Positions 24,403 through 32,518 of a DNA stretch of 64,000 nt are shown here, piece by piece (position 1 is the first letter of the stretch; every line of letters starts with the position of its first letter). Below the pieces are notes generated by a model. The model saw nothing but the letters and a program-made list of their open reading frames with translations, was not told the origin of the DNA and searched no databases. The position numbers and the translations under genes were made by a program. This stretch comes from Candidatus Dormiibacterota bacterium (GTDB taxonomy: Bacteria > Chloroflexota > Dormibacteria > Dormibacterales > Dormibacteraceae): the NCBI GenBank assembly GCA_955652675.1, contig CATPBP010000019.1, forward strand, positions 17,513 through 81,512, read 5' to 3'.

Positions 24403-25635
24403 GTGAATCGACAGCCCAGGGTTTTGCCTGCTCTGCTGGCTCGTGCCCGACTGATCCTCGCCGCCATCGCGCTGGCGGTCTGCGCGGGGCTGGTCTGGGT
24501 GGACGGGCCGGAGAGCGCCGTCGCCGCCTCCCCACCCACCGTTCCGGGAACTTCCTGCCCGAGCTTTCTCTCGGACACCGTCTGGAACACGCCGGTAAGC
24601 GGGCTCCCGGTCAGCCCGCAGAGCGGCCAGTGGCTCGCCTCGTCCGGCGCCGCCGGCGGCCGGCTCCTCCACCCGGACTTCGGCTCCGGCTACGGCCTGC
24701 CATTCAACGTGGTGCACTCCAACCACGCGACCACCAACTTCAAGTTCGACTACGCGGGCGAGAGCGATCCGCCCGGCGCCGGAAACCCCAAGGGGCCCTA
24801 TCCCTACGGACCCGACCTCAAAGTCGAGGGCGGCAGCGACGCCCACCTGCTAACCGTCGACCAGGACACGTGCCGCCTCTACGAAGTCTACGCGACCAAC
24901 GGCAGCGGGCTGGGGACGGCCGGCTCCGGCGCCATCTACGACCTCCGCTCCCACGCCCTGCGGCCCGACGGCTGGACCTCCGCCGACGCGGCGGGTCTGC
25001 CCATCCTGCCCGGCCTTGTCCGGCTCGACGAGGTGCAGGCGGGCGCCATCCGTCACGCCATCCGGTTCACGGTAGCCCGCACCAGCCGCTCGCACATCTG
25101 GCCCGCCCGGCACGACACAGGCTCGAGCGACTCCTCGCTGCCGCCCATGGGCGCCCGCTTCCGGCTCAAGTCCTCCTTCAACGTCTCTCTGTACGGCTCG
25201 GCGACGAGGGTCGTGCTCACGGCGATGCAGACGTACGGTGTGATACTCGCCGACAACGGCTCCAACTGGTTCTTCCAGGGAACCGACGACCCGGGCTGGG
25301 CCGCTCCTCAGTACGACGCGATGATCTCGCAGCTCAAGCAGATACCCGCCTCCGCCTTCGAGGCGGTGGACGAATCCTCACTCATGATCAACCCCAACTC
25401 GGATCAGGCCCGGCAGGCGCCCGGCACCGCAAACCCGGGCCCGACTCAGGCGCCCACACACTCGACGCAGACGCCGGTGGCGACAGCGATGCCCCGCGGC
25501 CAGACGCCCACGCCGACCTCTCCGCCTCCGGCGAGCGCCGTGCCGGCGGTGTCCGGTCCCACGGCCGGCGGCCAGGCCGCCCGGCAGCCAGGCAAGGGAG
25601 CTGGCTGCACCCCGCTCTGGGCGCCACGAACCTGA
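24403..25635 (+). CDS. Unrecognised secreted protein with Pro/Thr-rich tail
   Basis: 410 residues. The signal peptide is clear (positive start, LILAAIALAVCAGLVWV, likely cleavage near AVAA-SPP). The mature core (~50-335) is rich in aromatic residues, Gly and Ser, mostly predicted strand, with PFNVVHSNHATTNFKFDY, YPYGPDLKVEGG, FTVARTSRSHIWPARHD and GVILADNGSNWFFQGTDD. The tail (~345-410) is a Pro/Thr/Ala linker. Two Cys (in SCPSF and DTCRLY) could form one disulfide. It may be an extracellular carbohydrate-active or binding protein, but no catalytic motif can be named. A strong promoter precedes it. Confidence 0.7.
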   Translation: MNRQPRVLPALLARARLILAAIALAVCAGLVWVDGPESAVAASPPTVPGTSCPSFLSDTVWNTPVSGLPVSPQSGQWLASSGAAGGRLLHPDFGSGYGLPFNVVHSNHATTNFKFDYAGESDPPGAGNPKGPYPYGPDLKVEGGSDAHLLTVDQDTCRLYEVYATNGSGLGTAGSGAIYDLRSHALRPDGWTSADAAGLPILPGLVRLDEVQAGAIRHAIRFTVARTSRSHIWPARHDTGSSDSSLPPMGARFRLKSSFNVSLYGSATRVVLTAMQTYGVILADNGSNWFFQGTDDPGWAAPQYDAMISQLKQIPASAFEAVDESSLMINPNSDQARQAPGTANPGPTQAPTHSTQTPVATAMPRGQTPTPTSPPPASAVPAVSGPTAGGQAARQPGKGAGCTPLWAPRT

Positions 25636-25721
25636 TCGGTCCGTCCGAGGCCGAGGGGCTGTTCGCGCCTTAACAACCTCCCGCCCACCTATGTGCGCGC
25701 GCGTGATAGGTTCCCGGACCG

Positions 25722-26255
25722 ATGGCTGAGCCCAACGGGAGCTGGCGACCGCAGGTCCGCGTGACGCCATCTCCGCGCCGCCGCCGCACCGTGGCGGCAA
25801 GGCTCGTGGACGGGGTTCTGGAGGTCCGGGTTCCGGCCTGGATGAGCGTCGCTGAACGCGAGAAATGGGCGGAGCGGATGCGCGCGCGGATCGAGCGCCA
25901 GGTCCGGCGGGCGGGACCCACTGACGAGCAGTTGGAGCGCCGAGCCGCTCTCCTCAACCGCCGTATCTTCGCCGGCCGGCTGCGCTGGAGCTCGATTGCC
26001 TACGCCGAGCAGGAGCGCCGCTGGGGCTCCTGCAGCCCCGAGTCAGGCGTGATCAGGATCTCTTCGCGGGCGGCGCGGCTGCCTGGCTGGGTGCTCGACT
26101 ACCTGCTGGTCCACGAGCTCGCCCACCTCGAAGTGCCCAGCCACGGCGAGCGGTTCTGGCACCTGGTGGCGGGTTACCCACTGACAGAGCGCGCGAGGGG
26201 CTACCTGATCGCGCTCGACCACCAATCCGGCCGCGGTGACGAAGAGCTCGACTAG
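25722..26255 (+). CDS. YgjP/DUF45-type zinc metallopeptidase
   Basis: A 177-residue single-domain metallopeptidase. H131-E-L-A-H135 (HEXXH) lies in LLVHELAHLEVPSHG, preceded by RRWGSCSPESGVIRIS, the other family hallmark, and followed by HGERFWHLV with the third metal ligand. DUF45 proteins are intracellular and their substrates are mostly unknown. ATG start, 9 bases behind TAGGTT and without a ribosome site. It converges on the dehydrogenase gene with an 18-base gap. Confidence 0.87.
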   Translation: MAEPNGSWRPQVRVTPSPRRRRTVAARLVDGVLEVRVPAWMSVAEREKWAERMRARIERQVRRAGPTDEQLERRAALLNRRIFAGRLRWSSIAYAEQERRWGSCSPESGVIRISSRAARLPGWVLDYLLVHELAHLEVPSHGERFWHLVAGYPLTERARGYLIALDHQSGRGDEELD

Positions 26256-26273
26256 CCGCGTGGGAACGAGTTG

Positions 26274-27311
26274 TCAGGGGCGGAGGACGATCTTTGTCGC
26301 TTCTCGGGCCTCGAACATCTGATAGGCCTCACGGGCGTCGTCGAGGAGCATTCGGTGACTGATGATCCGCTCCGGCTGGAGCCGCCCGGAGGCTACCAGG
26401 TCAAGGAGCGGACGCAGGTAGGCGTGGACGTTCGCCCAACCCGCACGGTAGGTGAGGTCCCGCATCCAGACGTCGAGATAGGGGAAGTCACCGCTGACGG
26501 CGCTCGGCACCCCTACCGTGGATACTGTGCCGCCACCGCGCACGCATTGGAGCGCGGTGTCTATCGCGGACAGCTGGCCGACGCATTCGAGCACCGAGTC
26601 GGCGCCGGCCCCTCCGGTGAGCCGCTGGATTTCGACCTGGGAGTTCAACGCCCGCGAGTCGACCGGCTGCGCCCCGAGCTCCTCGGCCAGCCGGAGTCGG
26701 CTGTCCACCATGTCGATCGCAAAAACCCGGGCCGGGCCGAAGAGCTGCGCGCAGATGACCGCCATCAAGCCGACCGGCCCGACGCCCACCACGGCTACCG
26801 TGTCGCCCGCCCGGATCTCGGCGCGCTCGGCGGCGAAGAAACCGGTGGCGAGGATGTCGCCTACGAAGATCGCCTGCTCATCGCTTACCTGGGCGGGAAT
26901 CGGCGCCAGGTTGAGGTCGGCATCGGGGACGGTGACGTACTCGGCCTGCCCTCCACCAAGTCCTCCGAAGTAGGTGCCGTGTCCAAACGTCGCCTTCTGC
27001 TCGCATTGCGACCACCAGGACCGGCGGCAATAGTGACAGTGGCCGCAGGCCGCGTAAAAGGGCGCCACCACCCGCTCGCCGAGGCGAAGCGAGCGCACTT
27101 CCGGGCCCACTTCCTCCACCACTCCGACGAACTCGTGCCCTATCACGGCCCCCGCCTCGATGGGAACGTGGCCGTGGTAGATGTGCAGGTCGGAACCGCA
27201 GATGGAGCTGAGCGAGATCCGCACCAAGGCGTCTCGACTGCCGTCGAGCTGAGGCCGCGGTACCTCGGCAACCCGGAAATCACCCACATCGCAGTAGGTG
27301 ACGGCTTTCAT
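26274..27311 (-). CDS. Zinc-dependent alcohol/sorbitol dehydrogenase family protein
   Basis: A 345-residue medium-chain dehydrogenase. The catalytic zinc region is ICGSDLH and GHEFVG, and the structural zinc uses four Cys in CGHCHYCRRSWWSQC. The Rossmann motif VVGVGPVGLMAV binds NAD(P). The ATG at codon 46 of the longest frame is chosen because the upstream residues lie across the divergent promoter. It probably oxidises a polyol or secondary alcohol; the substrate is unknown. It is divergent from a small membrane protein gene. Confidence 0.9.
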   Translation of the reverse strand: MKAVTYCDVGDFRVAEVPRPQLDGSRDALVRISLSSICGSDLHIYHGHVPIEAGAVIGHEFVGVVEEVGPEVRSLRLGERVVAPFYAACGHCHYCRRSWWSQCEQKATFGHGTYFGGLGGGQAEYVTVPDADLNLAPIPAQVSDEQAIFVGDILATGFFAAERAEIRAGDTVAVVGVGPVGLMAVICAQLFGPARVFAIDMVDSRLRLAEELGAQPVDSRALNSQVEIQRLTGGAGADSVLECVGQLSAIDTALQCVRGGGTVSTVGVPSAVSGDFPYLDVWMRDLTYRAGWANVHAYLRPLLDLVASGRLQPERIISHRMLLDDAREAYQMFEAREATKIVLRP

Positions 27312-27367
27312 GCGCTGGATTGTAGGAGCTGTCCCGACCGCATCTGGCCCGTTAAGCGGGCGACATC

Positions 27368-27373
27368 TATAGT
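27368..27373 (+). promoter_or_regulatory. TATAGT -10 box for the small membrane protein gene
   Basis: TATAGT about 33 bases before ATG 27407, with a G-rich ribosome site (27396-27401) between, so this gene has a short leader. Confidence 0.5.
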
Positions 27374-27406
27374 GATAGCTAACACGGAAGAAACTTGGGG
27401 GTCGCG

Positions 27407-28039
27407 ATGCAAAGTCAGACCATCTTGATCGTGGTGATCGTGGCAATCGTGATCATCGTGCTCGTTGTGATCGGGTTGATGGTCGGTCGCGGCGGCCGGC
27501 GCGCCGGCTTCGAACCACACGCCCTGCCGCCCGACGAGCTGGAGGACCGGGAGCGGCGCATCGACGAGATCGAGCGCATGTTCGTGAATCAGCCGCGAGA
27601 CGCCGTGGCGGCGGCACGGCTGCTCGTGGACGAGATGCTGACCCGTATGGGCTACCCCGTGCGACTCACAGCGAGCGAGCGGGCCCGGGACCTGGCTCAC
27701 TTCAACCGGGCTCACGCCGACCGCATCCGGACCGCCGGCGCCATCCGCGACGATGCCAACACCGAGGAGATGAGGCGGGCGCTGAAGGGATACCTCGACA
27801 CCGCGCGTGACATCCTCGGAGAGGCCCGGGCACGGTCGGGCGGCCAGAAGCCCGCCTTCGTGCCTCAGCAGCCCGAGACGTCAGCGCAGCGGCCGGTTGT
27901 GGCCGAAGAGCGCCGGACGGTGGTCGAGGAGGGTCCTGCGGCCGACGAGCGCCGCGTTGCGGAGGACCGCCGGGTGGTCGAGGACCGGCCGCCTCCCGAG
28001 GACCGTCCGCCGGCCGGGGAGCGTCCAGCCAGGGGCTGA
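27407..28039 (+). CDS. Single-pass membrane protein with charged repeat tail
   Basis: A 210-residue protein. One N-terminal membrane helix (ILIVVIVAIVIIVLVVIGL) is followed by a soluble helical domain (~35-145: ELEDRERRIDEIERMF, GYPVRLTASERARDLAHF, RALKGYLDTARDIL) and a tail of repeated ER/EDR/ERP units (~155-210) that is probably disordered. No family recognised. The helical part looks conserved-like and is probably cytoplasmic. The tail's repeated short charged units may be variable in length between strains. Confidence 0.68.
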   Translation: MQSQTILIVVIVAIVIIVLVVIGLMVGRGGRRAGFEPHALPPDELEDRERRIDEIERMFVNQPRDAVAAARLLVDEMLTRMGYPVRLTASERARDLAHFNRAHADRIRTAGAIRDDANTEEMRRALKGYLDTARDILGEARARSGGQKPAFVPQQPETSAQRPVVAEERRTVVEEGPAADERRVAEDRRVVEDRPPPEDRPPAGERPARG

Positions 28040-28087
28040 CGTTCAGTCCGGACGGCAGGCCGGCGCCCGACTCTAAGCTGAGCACCG

Positions 28088-28888
28088 ATGGCGGGGCTCA
28101 AGGGGGCGGCGGTCTACGTGACAGGCGCGTCGAGTGGCATCGGAGAAGCCACAGCTCTCGCCTTCGCGCGCAGAAAAGCCCGTCTGGCGCTCTGCGCCAG
28201 ACGGCTGGACCGCCTGAAGGCGGTGGCAGACCGTTGCCGCGAGGCCGGTGCCGCCGATGTGGTGTTCCGTAAGGCCGACGTCAGCCGCGCCGCGGAGGCC
28301 CGAGCCTTTGTGGCGACGGGCCTTCAGCAATACGACCGCATCGACGTGCTCGTCAACAACGCCGGCTCCGGCTGGCGAGGGCGCCTGACCGAGATGCCGG
28401 ATGACGAGATCGAGAGCCTGATCGGCACCAACCTGATGGGAGTGATCTGGACCAGCAAGGCGGCCCTCCCCCACATGGTGGGCGAGGGCTCGGGAGTGGT
28501 GATCAACGTCGCCTCCGTGGTCGGCTTCCGGGCCATGCCGTACTCCGCCGTCTACTCCGCGAGCAAGCACGGGCTGGTCGGGCTTTCCCATGCCCTGCGC
28601 GGCGAACTGAGCGGGACCGGAGTGAAGGTCTCGGTGGTCTATCCGGGAACGACGGACACCGAGTTCTTCCGGGGGAAGGACCCTGGCGGCCTGATGCTCC
28701 ATTCGGCGGACTGGGTGGCCAGCTCCATCGTGCGAGCCGCCCGCTGGCCTCGTCGCGACGTGATCGTCTTTCCCTACCGGCTGGCTCACCTGGTGGAACC
28801 CGTGGCCGGCGGTCTCCTCGACCACGTGCTGGGCGAGGCCAGGCGGCGCCAGAACCCACGCCTGCGCGAGAAGCCTTCGAGCGGCTGA
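28088..28888 (+). CDS. Short-chain dehydrogenase/reductase (SDR)
   Basis: A 266-residue classical SDR. TGASSGIG (~10-17) binds the cofactor, with VLVNNAGSGW, the catalytic Y156-x3-K160 in YSASKHG and PGTTDTEF behind it. RR after the second strand (CARRLDRL) suggests NADP. Substrate unknown. ATG start, 8 bases after TAAGCT with no Shine-Dalgarno sequence. It converges on the DUF72 gene with a 7-base gap. Confidence 0.9.
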   Translation: MAGLKGAAVYVTGASSGIGEATALAFARRKARLALCARRLDRLKAVADRCREAGAADVVFRKADVSRAAEARAFVATGLQQYDRIDVLVNNAGSGWRGRLTEMPDDEIESLIGTNLMGVIWTSKAALPHMVGEGSGVVINVASVVGFRAMPYSAVYSASKHGLVGLSHALRGELSGTGVKVSVVYPGTTDTEFFRGKDPGGLMLHSADWVASSIVRAARWPRRDVIVFPYRLAHLVEPVAGGLLDHVLGEARRRQNPRLREKPSSG

Positions 28889-28895
28889 ACCTGGC

Positions 28896-29825
28896 TCAGC
28901 CGCGCTGAGCCGGAGTGTCGCCCCCTCCCTTTGCCTGGTCGATCAGCTCCTTGAGGCGCCTGGCGTTGGCGGGCGCCCAATTCGAGTAGTTGTTGTTCAT
29001 GATCGCGTGCACCTCGGCCACCTGCTCTTCCATGGCCAGGATCCGGGGCACCCACTCAGCGAGCTCGTCATCCGAGTAGTTGTGCTGGAAGCGCACGCTG
29101 GGCGGCGCGCCCCTCAGGTTCCAGTTCCGGGCGTTGCGGCCATGGAAACGCACCACGGCAAGCTTGCTCGAGGTGGTCTCGTGGATCGGGGGCATCGCGC
29201 TCTCGAAGCCCTGCGGCGAATCAACGGTCACATAGGGGATGTCCCGGGCGCGTAGGAACTGGAGCGTGCCCTCGGCGTGGCGCTCGTCCAGCCAGGTCCG
29301 GCGCCGGAACTCCACGGCGATCAGGAACCCGAACATCCGCTCCTGGCACTGCTCGATGTAGGCCAGCGACTTGGTCGAGGGGTAGAACCAGGGCGGGAAC
29401 TGAAAGAAGACGGCCCCAAGCCGGCCGTGCGCGCGAAGCGGCTCCAGAGCCTCGCGAAAGGCTTCCCAGGCCGCGTCGACCACCTCTTCCGGAAGCTGCT
29501 CCAGATAGAGGCTCTTCTTGCCCGCGAGGTCGGCCGGAATGCCTTCTCGAACCTCCGGCGGCAGCGCCTTGGGATTGGTTGGGTGCTGTGTGAAGAGCGA
29601 AAAGGACTTGACGTCGAAGGTGAAGCCGGCCGGCGTGCGCTCCACCCACAGCTCGCTGTTCTTCTTGGAGGGCATGCCGTAGTAGGTGCTGTCGACCTCC
29701 ACCAGGGGGAACTGGCTGGCGTAGTAGCGGAGGCGTTCCTCAGAGCTGGTGGTGTGGGGCGGGTAGAACTTGCCCGAGCTGATCAGCTCTTTGTCGATCC
29801 AGCCTGCGATGCCGACCTTGACCAT
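28896..29825 (-). CDS. DUF72 family protein
   Basis: A 309-residue TIM-barrel-like protein. Family hallmarks: GIAGWIDKEL at the start, FPLVEVDSTYYGMPS, FTFDVKSFSLFTQHP, GAVFFQFPPWF and RFHGRNARNWN. DUF72 members are structurally related to TIM-barrel nucleases and isomerases, but the function is not established. The ATG at codon 48 of the longest frame matches the usual family start; upstream sequence is the shared promoter region with the DUF4870 gene. Confidence 0.88.
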   Translation of the reverse strand: MVKVGIAGWIDKELISSGKFYPPHTTSSEERLRYYASQFPLVEVDSTYYGMPSKKNSELWVERTPAGFTFDVKSFSLFTQHPTNPKALPPEVREGIPADLAGKKSLYLEQLPEEVVDAAWEAFREALEPLRAHGRLGAVFFQFPPWFYPSTKSLAYIEQCQERMFGFLIAVEFRRRTWLDERHAEGTLQFLRARDIPYVTVDSPQGFESAMPPIHETTSSKLAVVRFHGRNARNWNLRGAPPSVRFQHNYSDDELAEWVPRILAMEEQVAEVHAIMNNNYSNWAPANARRLKELIDQAKGGGDTPAQRG

Positions 29826-30051
29826 CCGTTCAATACTCTCGCGAGCGCCAGGCCACGCGGCGTCCGGCTCAGACCCGGTGGTCGATCGACGGCTCCCACG
29901 CCGCTGTGGCCATCGATCTGCGAGGATTGGACCGGCCCGCGGGAAATCGCCGTCGGGGCTTTGCAATTACAAACGTAGGTGATGGAAGATCGAGCGATCC
30001 TGACTCGATAATCCCGTGGGTGCATCCATTCCCATTCATGGAGGCTCTTTA
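29826..30051. promoter_or_regulatory. 226-base divergent gap with TTTGCAATTACAAA near-palindrome
   Basis: This gap between the DUF72 and DUF4870 genes holds an AT-rich 14-base near-palindrome (29960-29973; 12 of 14 positions symmetrical) that stands out in GC-rich DNA, followed by a GGAGG ribosome site (30040-30044) for the rightward gene. The palindrome is a plausible operator; no gene is seen in the gap. Confidence 0.45.
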
Positions 30052-30552
30052 ATGCAGAACCAACCTCCGGGGCCGCCATCCGGCACCCCACCCCCCGGGC
30101 CCCCGCCCGGGAATCCACCGTCCGGTTATGACCAGGGGACTCCCCCGCCTGGAAACCAGCCCGGGTACCAGCCTGGCTACCAGCCGTCTGCGACCTCTGG
30201 CATCGACAAGCGGACCGGGGCGTTCCTCGCCTACCTGCTCGGCTGGATCACCGGCCTGATCATGCTGTTCGTAGGGAAGAACGATCCAGACGTCAAGTAC
30301 CATGCGGCGCAGTCGCTGGTCTTCTTCGGCGGCCTGCAGGTGCTGTCGATCATCCTTTCGATCGTCAGCGGCATCGTCCACCTCTTCGGCTTCATCAGCA
30401 TCGTGGGCTACCTGGTAGGCCTGTTCGCCTTCATCATGTGGATCGTCTGCCTGTACAAGGCGTGGTCCGGTGGGGGCGCTCGATTCGAGATCCCGCTCGT
30501 CGGGGGCGTCGTCACGCCTTACGCCGAGCAGATTGCAAACTCGGTGAACTAA
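30052..30552 (+). CDS. DUF4870-type membrane protein with Pro-rich N-terminus
   Basis: A 166-residue protein. The first ~55 residues are proline/glycine-rich (PPGPPSG and QPGYQPGYQP repeats), and the rest is a DUF4870 domain: FLAYLLGWITGLIMLF, KYHAAQSLVFFGGLQ, then two more membrane helices. Function unknown; the domain is widespread in small membrane proteins. The start ATG lies 7 bases behind GGAGG. A strong terminator follows the stop. Confidence 0.85.
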   Translation: MQNQPPGPPSGTPPPGPPPGNPPSGYDQGTPPPGNQPGYQPGYQPSATSGIDKRTGAFLAYLLGWITGLIMLFVGKNDPDVKYHAAQSLVFFGGLQVLSIILSIVSGIVHLFGFISIVGYLVGLFAFIMWIVCLYKAWSGGGARFEIPLVGGVVTPYAEQIANSVN

Positions 30553-30568
30553 ACCACACACGGTCGAT

Positions 30569-30602
30569 AGGGCCTCGCCAAGCGGGGCCCTGTCTTTGTT
30601 TT
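30569..30602 (+). terminator. Rho-independent terminator after the DUF4870 gene
   Basis: AGGGCC-t-CGC / GCG-g-GGCCCT forms a ten-pair stem with a caa loop, followed by a T-rich stretch (GTCTTTGTTTT). It is one of the two best intrinsic terminators in the window. Confidence 0.85.
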
Positions 30603-30629
30603 GCCTTAGCCCGGATCCACCGATCCGGG

Positions 30630-30920
30630 CTAGCCGCTGGCCCTTTCCAGGCCTTCCACCGCTCGTGCCAGGCCCTCGAGCAACACCTCGTGCTCGGCCC
30701 TTGTCGCCGCCAGCTCTTGCCGCAGTCGCCGGTTCTCGTCCTCCAGCAGGCCAAGCCGCCGGTCGGGCTTGGTCCTGGCCGACCTCGCCTCATCGAGCTC
30801 GAGCCGCATACGTTCGTTCGCAACCTTCAGCTCTCGGCGCTCGGCCAGCAGTTGCTGGACGACGTCCGGAGCGCCTGGGGGCGCGTCAGACTGCGCGACT
30901 GACGCTTTGCGGGTGGACAT
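30630..30920 (-). CDS. Small coiled-coil protein
   Basis: 96 residues from ATG 30920. After a short polar start (STRKASVAQSDAPPG), the rest is a long heptad-patterned helix (QQLLAERRELKVANERM, LLEDENRRLRQELAATRAE, EGLARAVEGLE), a likely dimeric coiled coil. No family recognised. Its 5' end overlaps the last 35 bases of the preceding unknown gene, so the two are probably translated together, behind the radical SAM gene. Confidence 0.6.
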   Translation of the reverse strand: MSTRKASVAQSDAPPGAPDVVQQLLAERRELKVANERMRLELDEARSARTKPDRRLGLLEDENRRLRQELAATRAEHEVLLEGLARAVEGLERASG

Positions 30921-31188
30921 AGCGGCAGAGCCCTGGCTGGAATTCACGGAGGCGGAGGTGCTCCATCTCACCCTTCAGGTAGCGCCCTTTGGCCGATAGC
31001 GCCTTGGTGCCTTTCGAGTTGTCGAACGGATACCGATACAGGTACTTCGAATCGACCAGCAGGCAGAGGCCGAGGCGCTCTCCCTCCGGCTCGAGCACGA
31101 ACTTGTAACAGGGCACGGTCCGGCGCGCGATGCTGGCTTTGGCAAGACCGTCGATGCGGCCCAACAGGGCGTCGAAGGGAGAGCGCAT
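30886..31188 (-). CDS. Unknown 100-residue protein behind the radical SAM gene
   Basis: A soluble basic protein reading convincingly as a domain (IARRTVPCYKFVLEPEG, LCLLVDSKYLYRYPFDNS, GEMEHLRLREFQPGLCRY). It has three Cys, no signal peptide and no recognised family. It begins 19 bases after the radical SAM stop and overlaps the coiled-coil gene, so all three are likely one transcript under the SOS-type promoter. Its function may therefore be related to DNA damage, an inference from position only. Confidence 0.6.
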   Translation of the reverse strand: MRSPFDALLGRIDGLAKASIARRTVPCYKFVLEPEGERLGLCLLVDSKYLYRYPFDNSKGTKALSAKGRYLKGEMEHLRLREFQPGLCRYVHPQSVSRAV

Positions 31189-31207
31189 TCATGAAAATGC
31201 TAGCTCC

Positions 31208-32137
31208 TCAGGAGGCCAGCAAGCTGAGCTGTTCGGGGCGGGGCGGTGGCGCCAGGTGCCGGCGGGGACCAGCCCCCACTTCGAACCGGCGCGCCAGCTC
31301 CTTGACCGTCTTCTGCACGGGCTCGACTTTTTCTGTGGGCAGGTAGCCGCGGCCCTGGTACTCCTGGGTGTAGATCGGCAGCAGTTCCGGCCAGTGCCTG
31401 CCCAGCACCTCCAGGAAGTGCTCTCGAGTCCCCTCCCTCAGGTAGAGAAGGTTCGCCCAGATCGAGACCGCTCCGGCGTCTCTGACCGCTCGCACGACGG
31501 CCTCGAGCAGCTCGGGCCGGTCACTCAGCCCAGGAAGGATAGGGGCCATGCCGACGCCCACCCGAACACCGGCGGCCGCGAGCCGTTCGATCGCCCGCAG
31601 GCGCTGCCGGGGGTGGGCAGTGCCAGGCTCCGTCCGCCGCCAGATCTCATCGTCCACGGTGGGGATGCTGAAGTTGACGGTGAGCTGCGCACGCCGCGCC
31701 AGCCGTGTCAGCACGTCGACGTCGCGCACGATCATCGGTCCCCTCGTGATCAGCCCAACTGGCGTCGAGTAGTCGCCGAATGCCTCGAGGCAGGCGCGCG
31801 TCAGGCGGTAGCGCCCCTCGGCCGGCTGGTAGGGGTCGGTGGCGGCCCCCACGGCGACGCTCTCCTGCCTCCAGCTGGCTCGCGCCAGCTCCCGGCGCAG
31901 AACGTCGGCAACGTTGGTCTTGACCCGGACCGACCGGCCGTACCGGTCATCCGAGGCGCGGTCGGCGCGCTTTTCGAAGGCACGGACGTAGCAAAAGGCG
32001 CAGCGGTGCTCGCACCCCATGTAGGGGTTCAGGGACCAGTTGAAAGGCATGCCCTTGACCCGGTTCAGCGCCGATTTGCAGGGCTGCTCCAGGTACTCAA
32101 CGTCCACCCGCCTCGGATCAGGGGCTACCGTGGCCAC
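31208..32137 (-). CDS. Radical SAM protein, SplB/Rv2578c type
   Basis: 309 residues. The [4Fe-4S]-SAM motif is C42-x3-C46-x2-C49 in GCEHRCAFCYVRAF. Preceding SLNPYMGC and following VAVGAATDPYQPAEGRY, FSIPTVDDEIWR and GMAPILPGLSD match the Rv2578c group of radical SAM proteins, related to spore photoproduct lyase. The reaction is not established. The GTG start (VATVAP) is chosen because a TATACT -10 box lies 6 bases upstream; the longer frame would run through that promoter. A GAAC-N4-GTTC SOS box overlaps the -10 box, so LexA control is likely. Confidence 0.86.
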   Translation of the reverse strand: MATVAPDPRRVDVEYLEQPCKSALNRVKGMPFNWSLNPYMGCEHRCAFCYVRAFEKRADRASDDRYGRSVRVKTNVADVLRRELARASWRQESVAVGAATDPYQPAEGRYRLTRACLEAFGDYSTPVGLITRGPMIVRDVDVLTRLARRAQLTVNFSIPTVDDEIWRRTEPGTAHPRQRLRAIERLAAAGVRVGVGMAPILPGLSDRPELLEAVVRAVRDAGAVSIWANLLYLREGTREHFLEVLGRHWPELLPIYTQEYQGRGYLPTEKVEPVQKTVKELARRFEVGAGPRRHLAPPPRPEQLSLLAS

Positions 32138-32143
32138 CCAGCC

Positions 32144-32162
32144 AGTATAGAACGTATGTTCT
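32144..32162 (-). promoter_or_regulatory. LexA (SOS) box over the radical SAM promoter
   Basis: AGAACGTATGTTCT (32149-32162) is a perfect 5+5 palindrome containing GAACGTATGTTC, which fits the Gram-positive/actinobacterial SOS consensus GAACRNRYGTTC at every position. It abuts the -10 box TATACT (minus strand, 32149-32144), which is itself 6 bases from the GTG start. A repressor here would block the polymerase. Confidence 0.75.
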
Positions 32163-32263
32163 GGTGCGACAGGGCGTGATGCAGACCGACGGCAGGTGAG
32201 CGAAGCACCGGCTCTGCCGAGATTGCGTGGGGCCATGAGTCGCGGACAGGCGACCTGCTCTGG

Positions 32264-32518
32264 CTAGCGCTGGTCGTCGTCGTATGGACTCTTCGGGAAC
32301 TTGTCCACGAACACGAACTGGCCGGGAAGCAGCACGACGTTGTCGAATTCGTATCCCCCAACCAGGTCGGGAGACGGAATCCCGAGGTCGACGGCGTACC
32401 CTTCCGGCTCCTCATACCACTCGACGATGGTGCCGTACGTGCCAGCCGGAATTGTTCGGTCCTCAAATTCGGATCGAACGTCAACCACTGTCTTTACTAT
32501 GTTTCCGGACCGCCGCAT
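32264..32518 (-). CDS. DUF4926-like small protein
   Basis: 84 residues, an SH3-like beta barrel by pattern: VKTVVDVRSEFEDRTIPAG, GTIVEWYEEPEGYAVDL, FDNVVLLPGQF. DUF4926 proteins are often encoded near toxin-antitoxin and polymorphic-toxin genes, but no such partner is adjacent. Good ribosome site (AAGGAGG) before the ATG. About 125 bases separate it from the radical SAM start, so it is probably a separate unit upstream of the SOS promoter. Confidence 0.72.
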   Translation of the reverse strand: MRRSGNIVKTVVDVRSEFEDRTIPAGTYGTIVEWYEEPEGYAVDLGIPSPDLVGGYEFDNVVLLPGQFVFVDKFPKSPYDDDQR

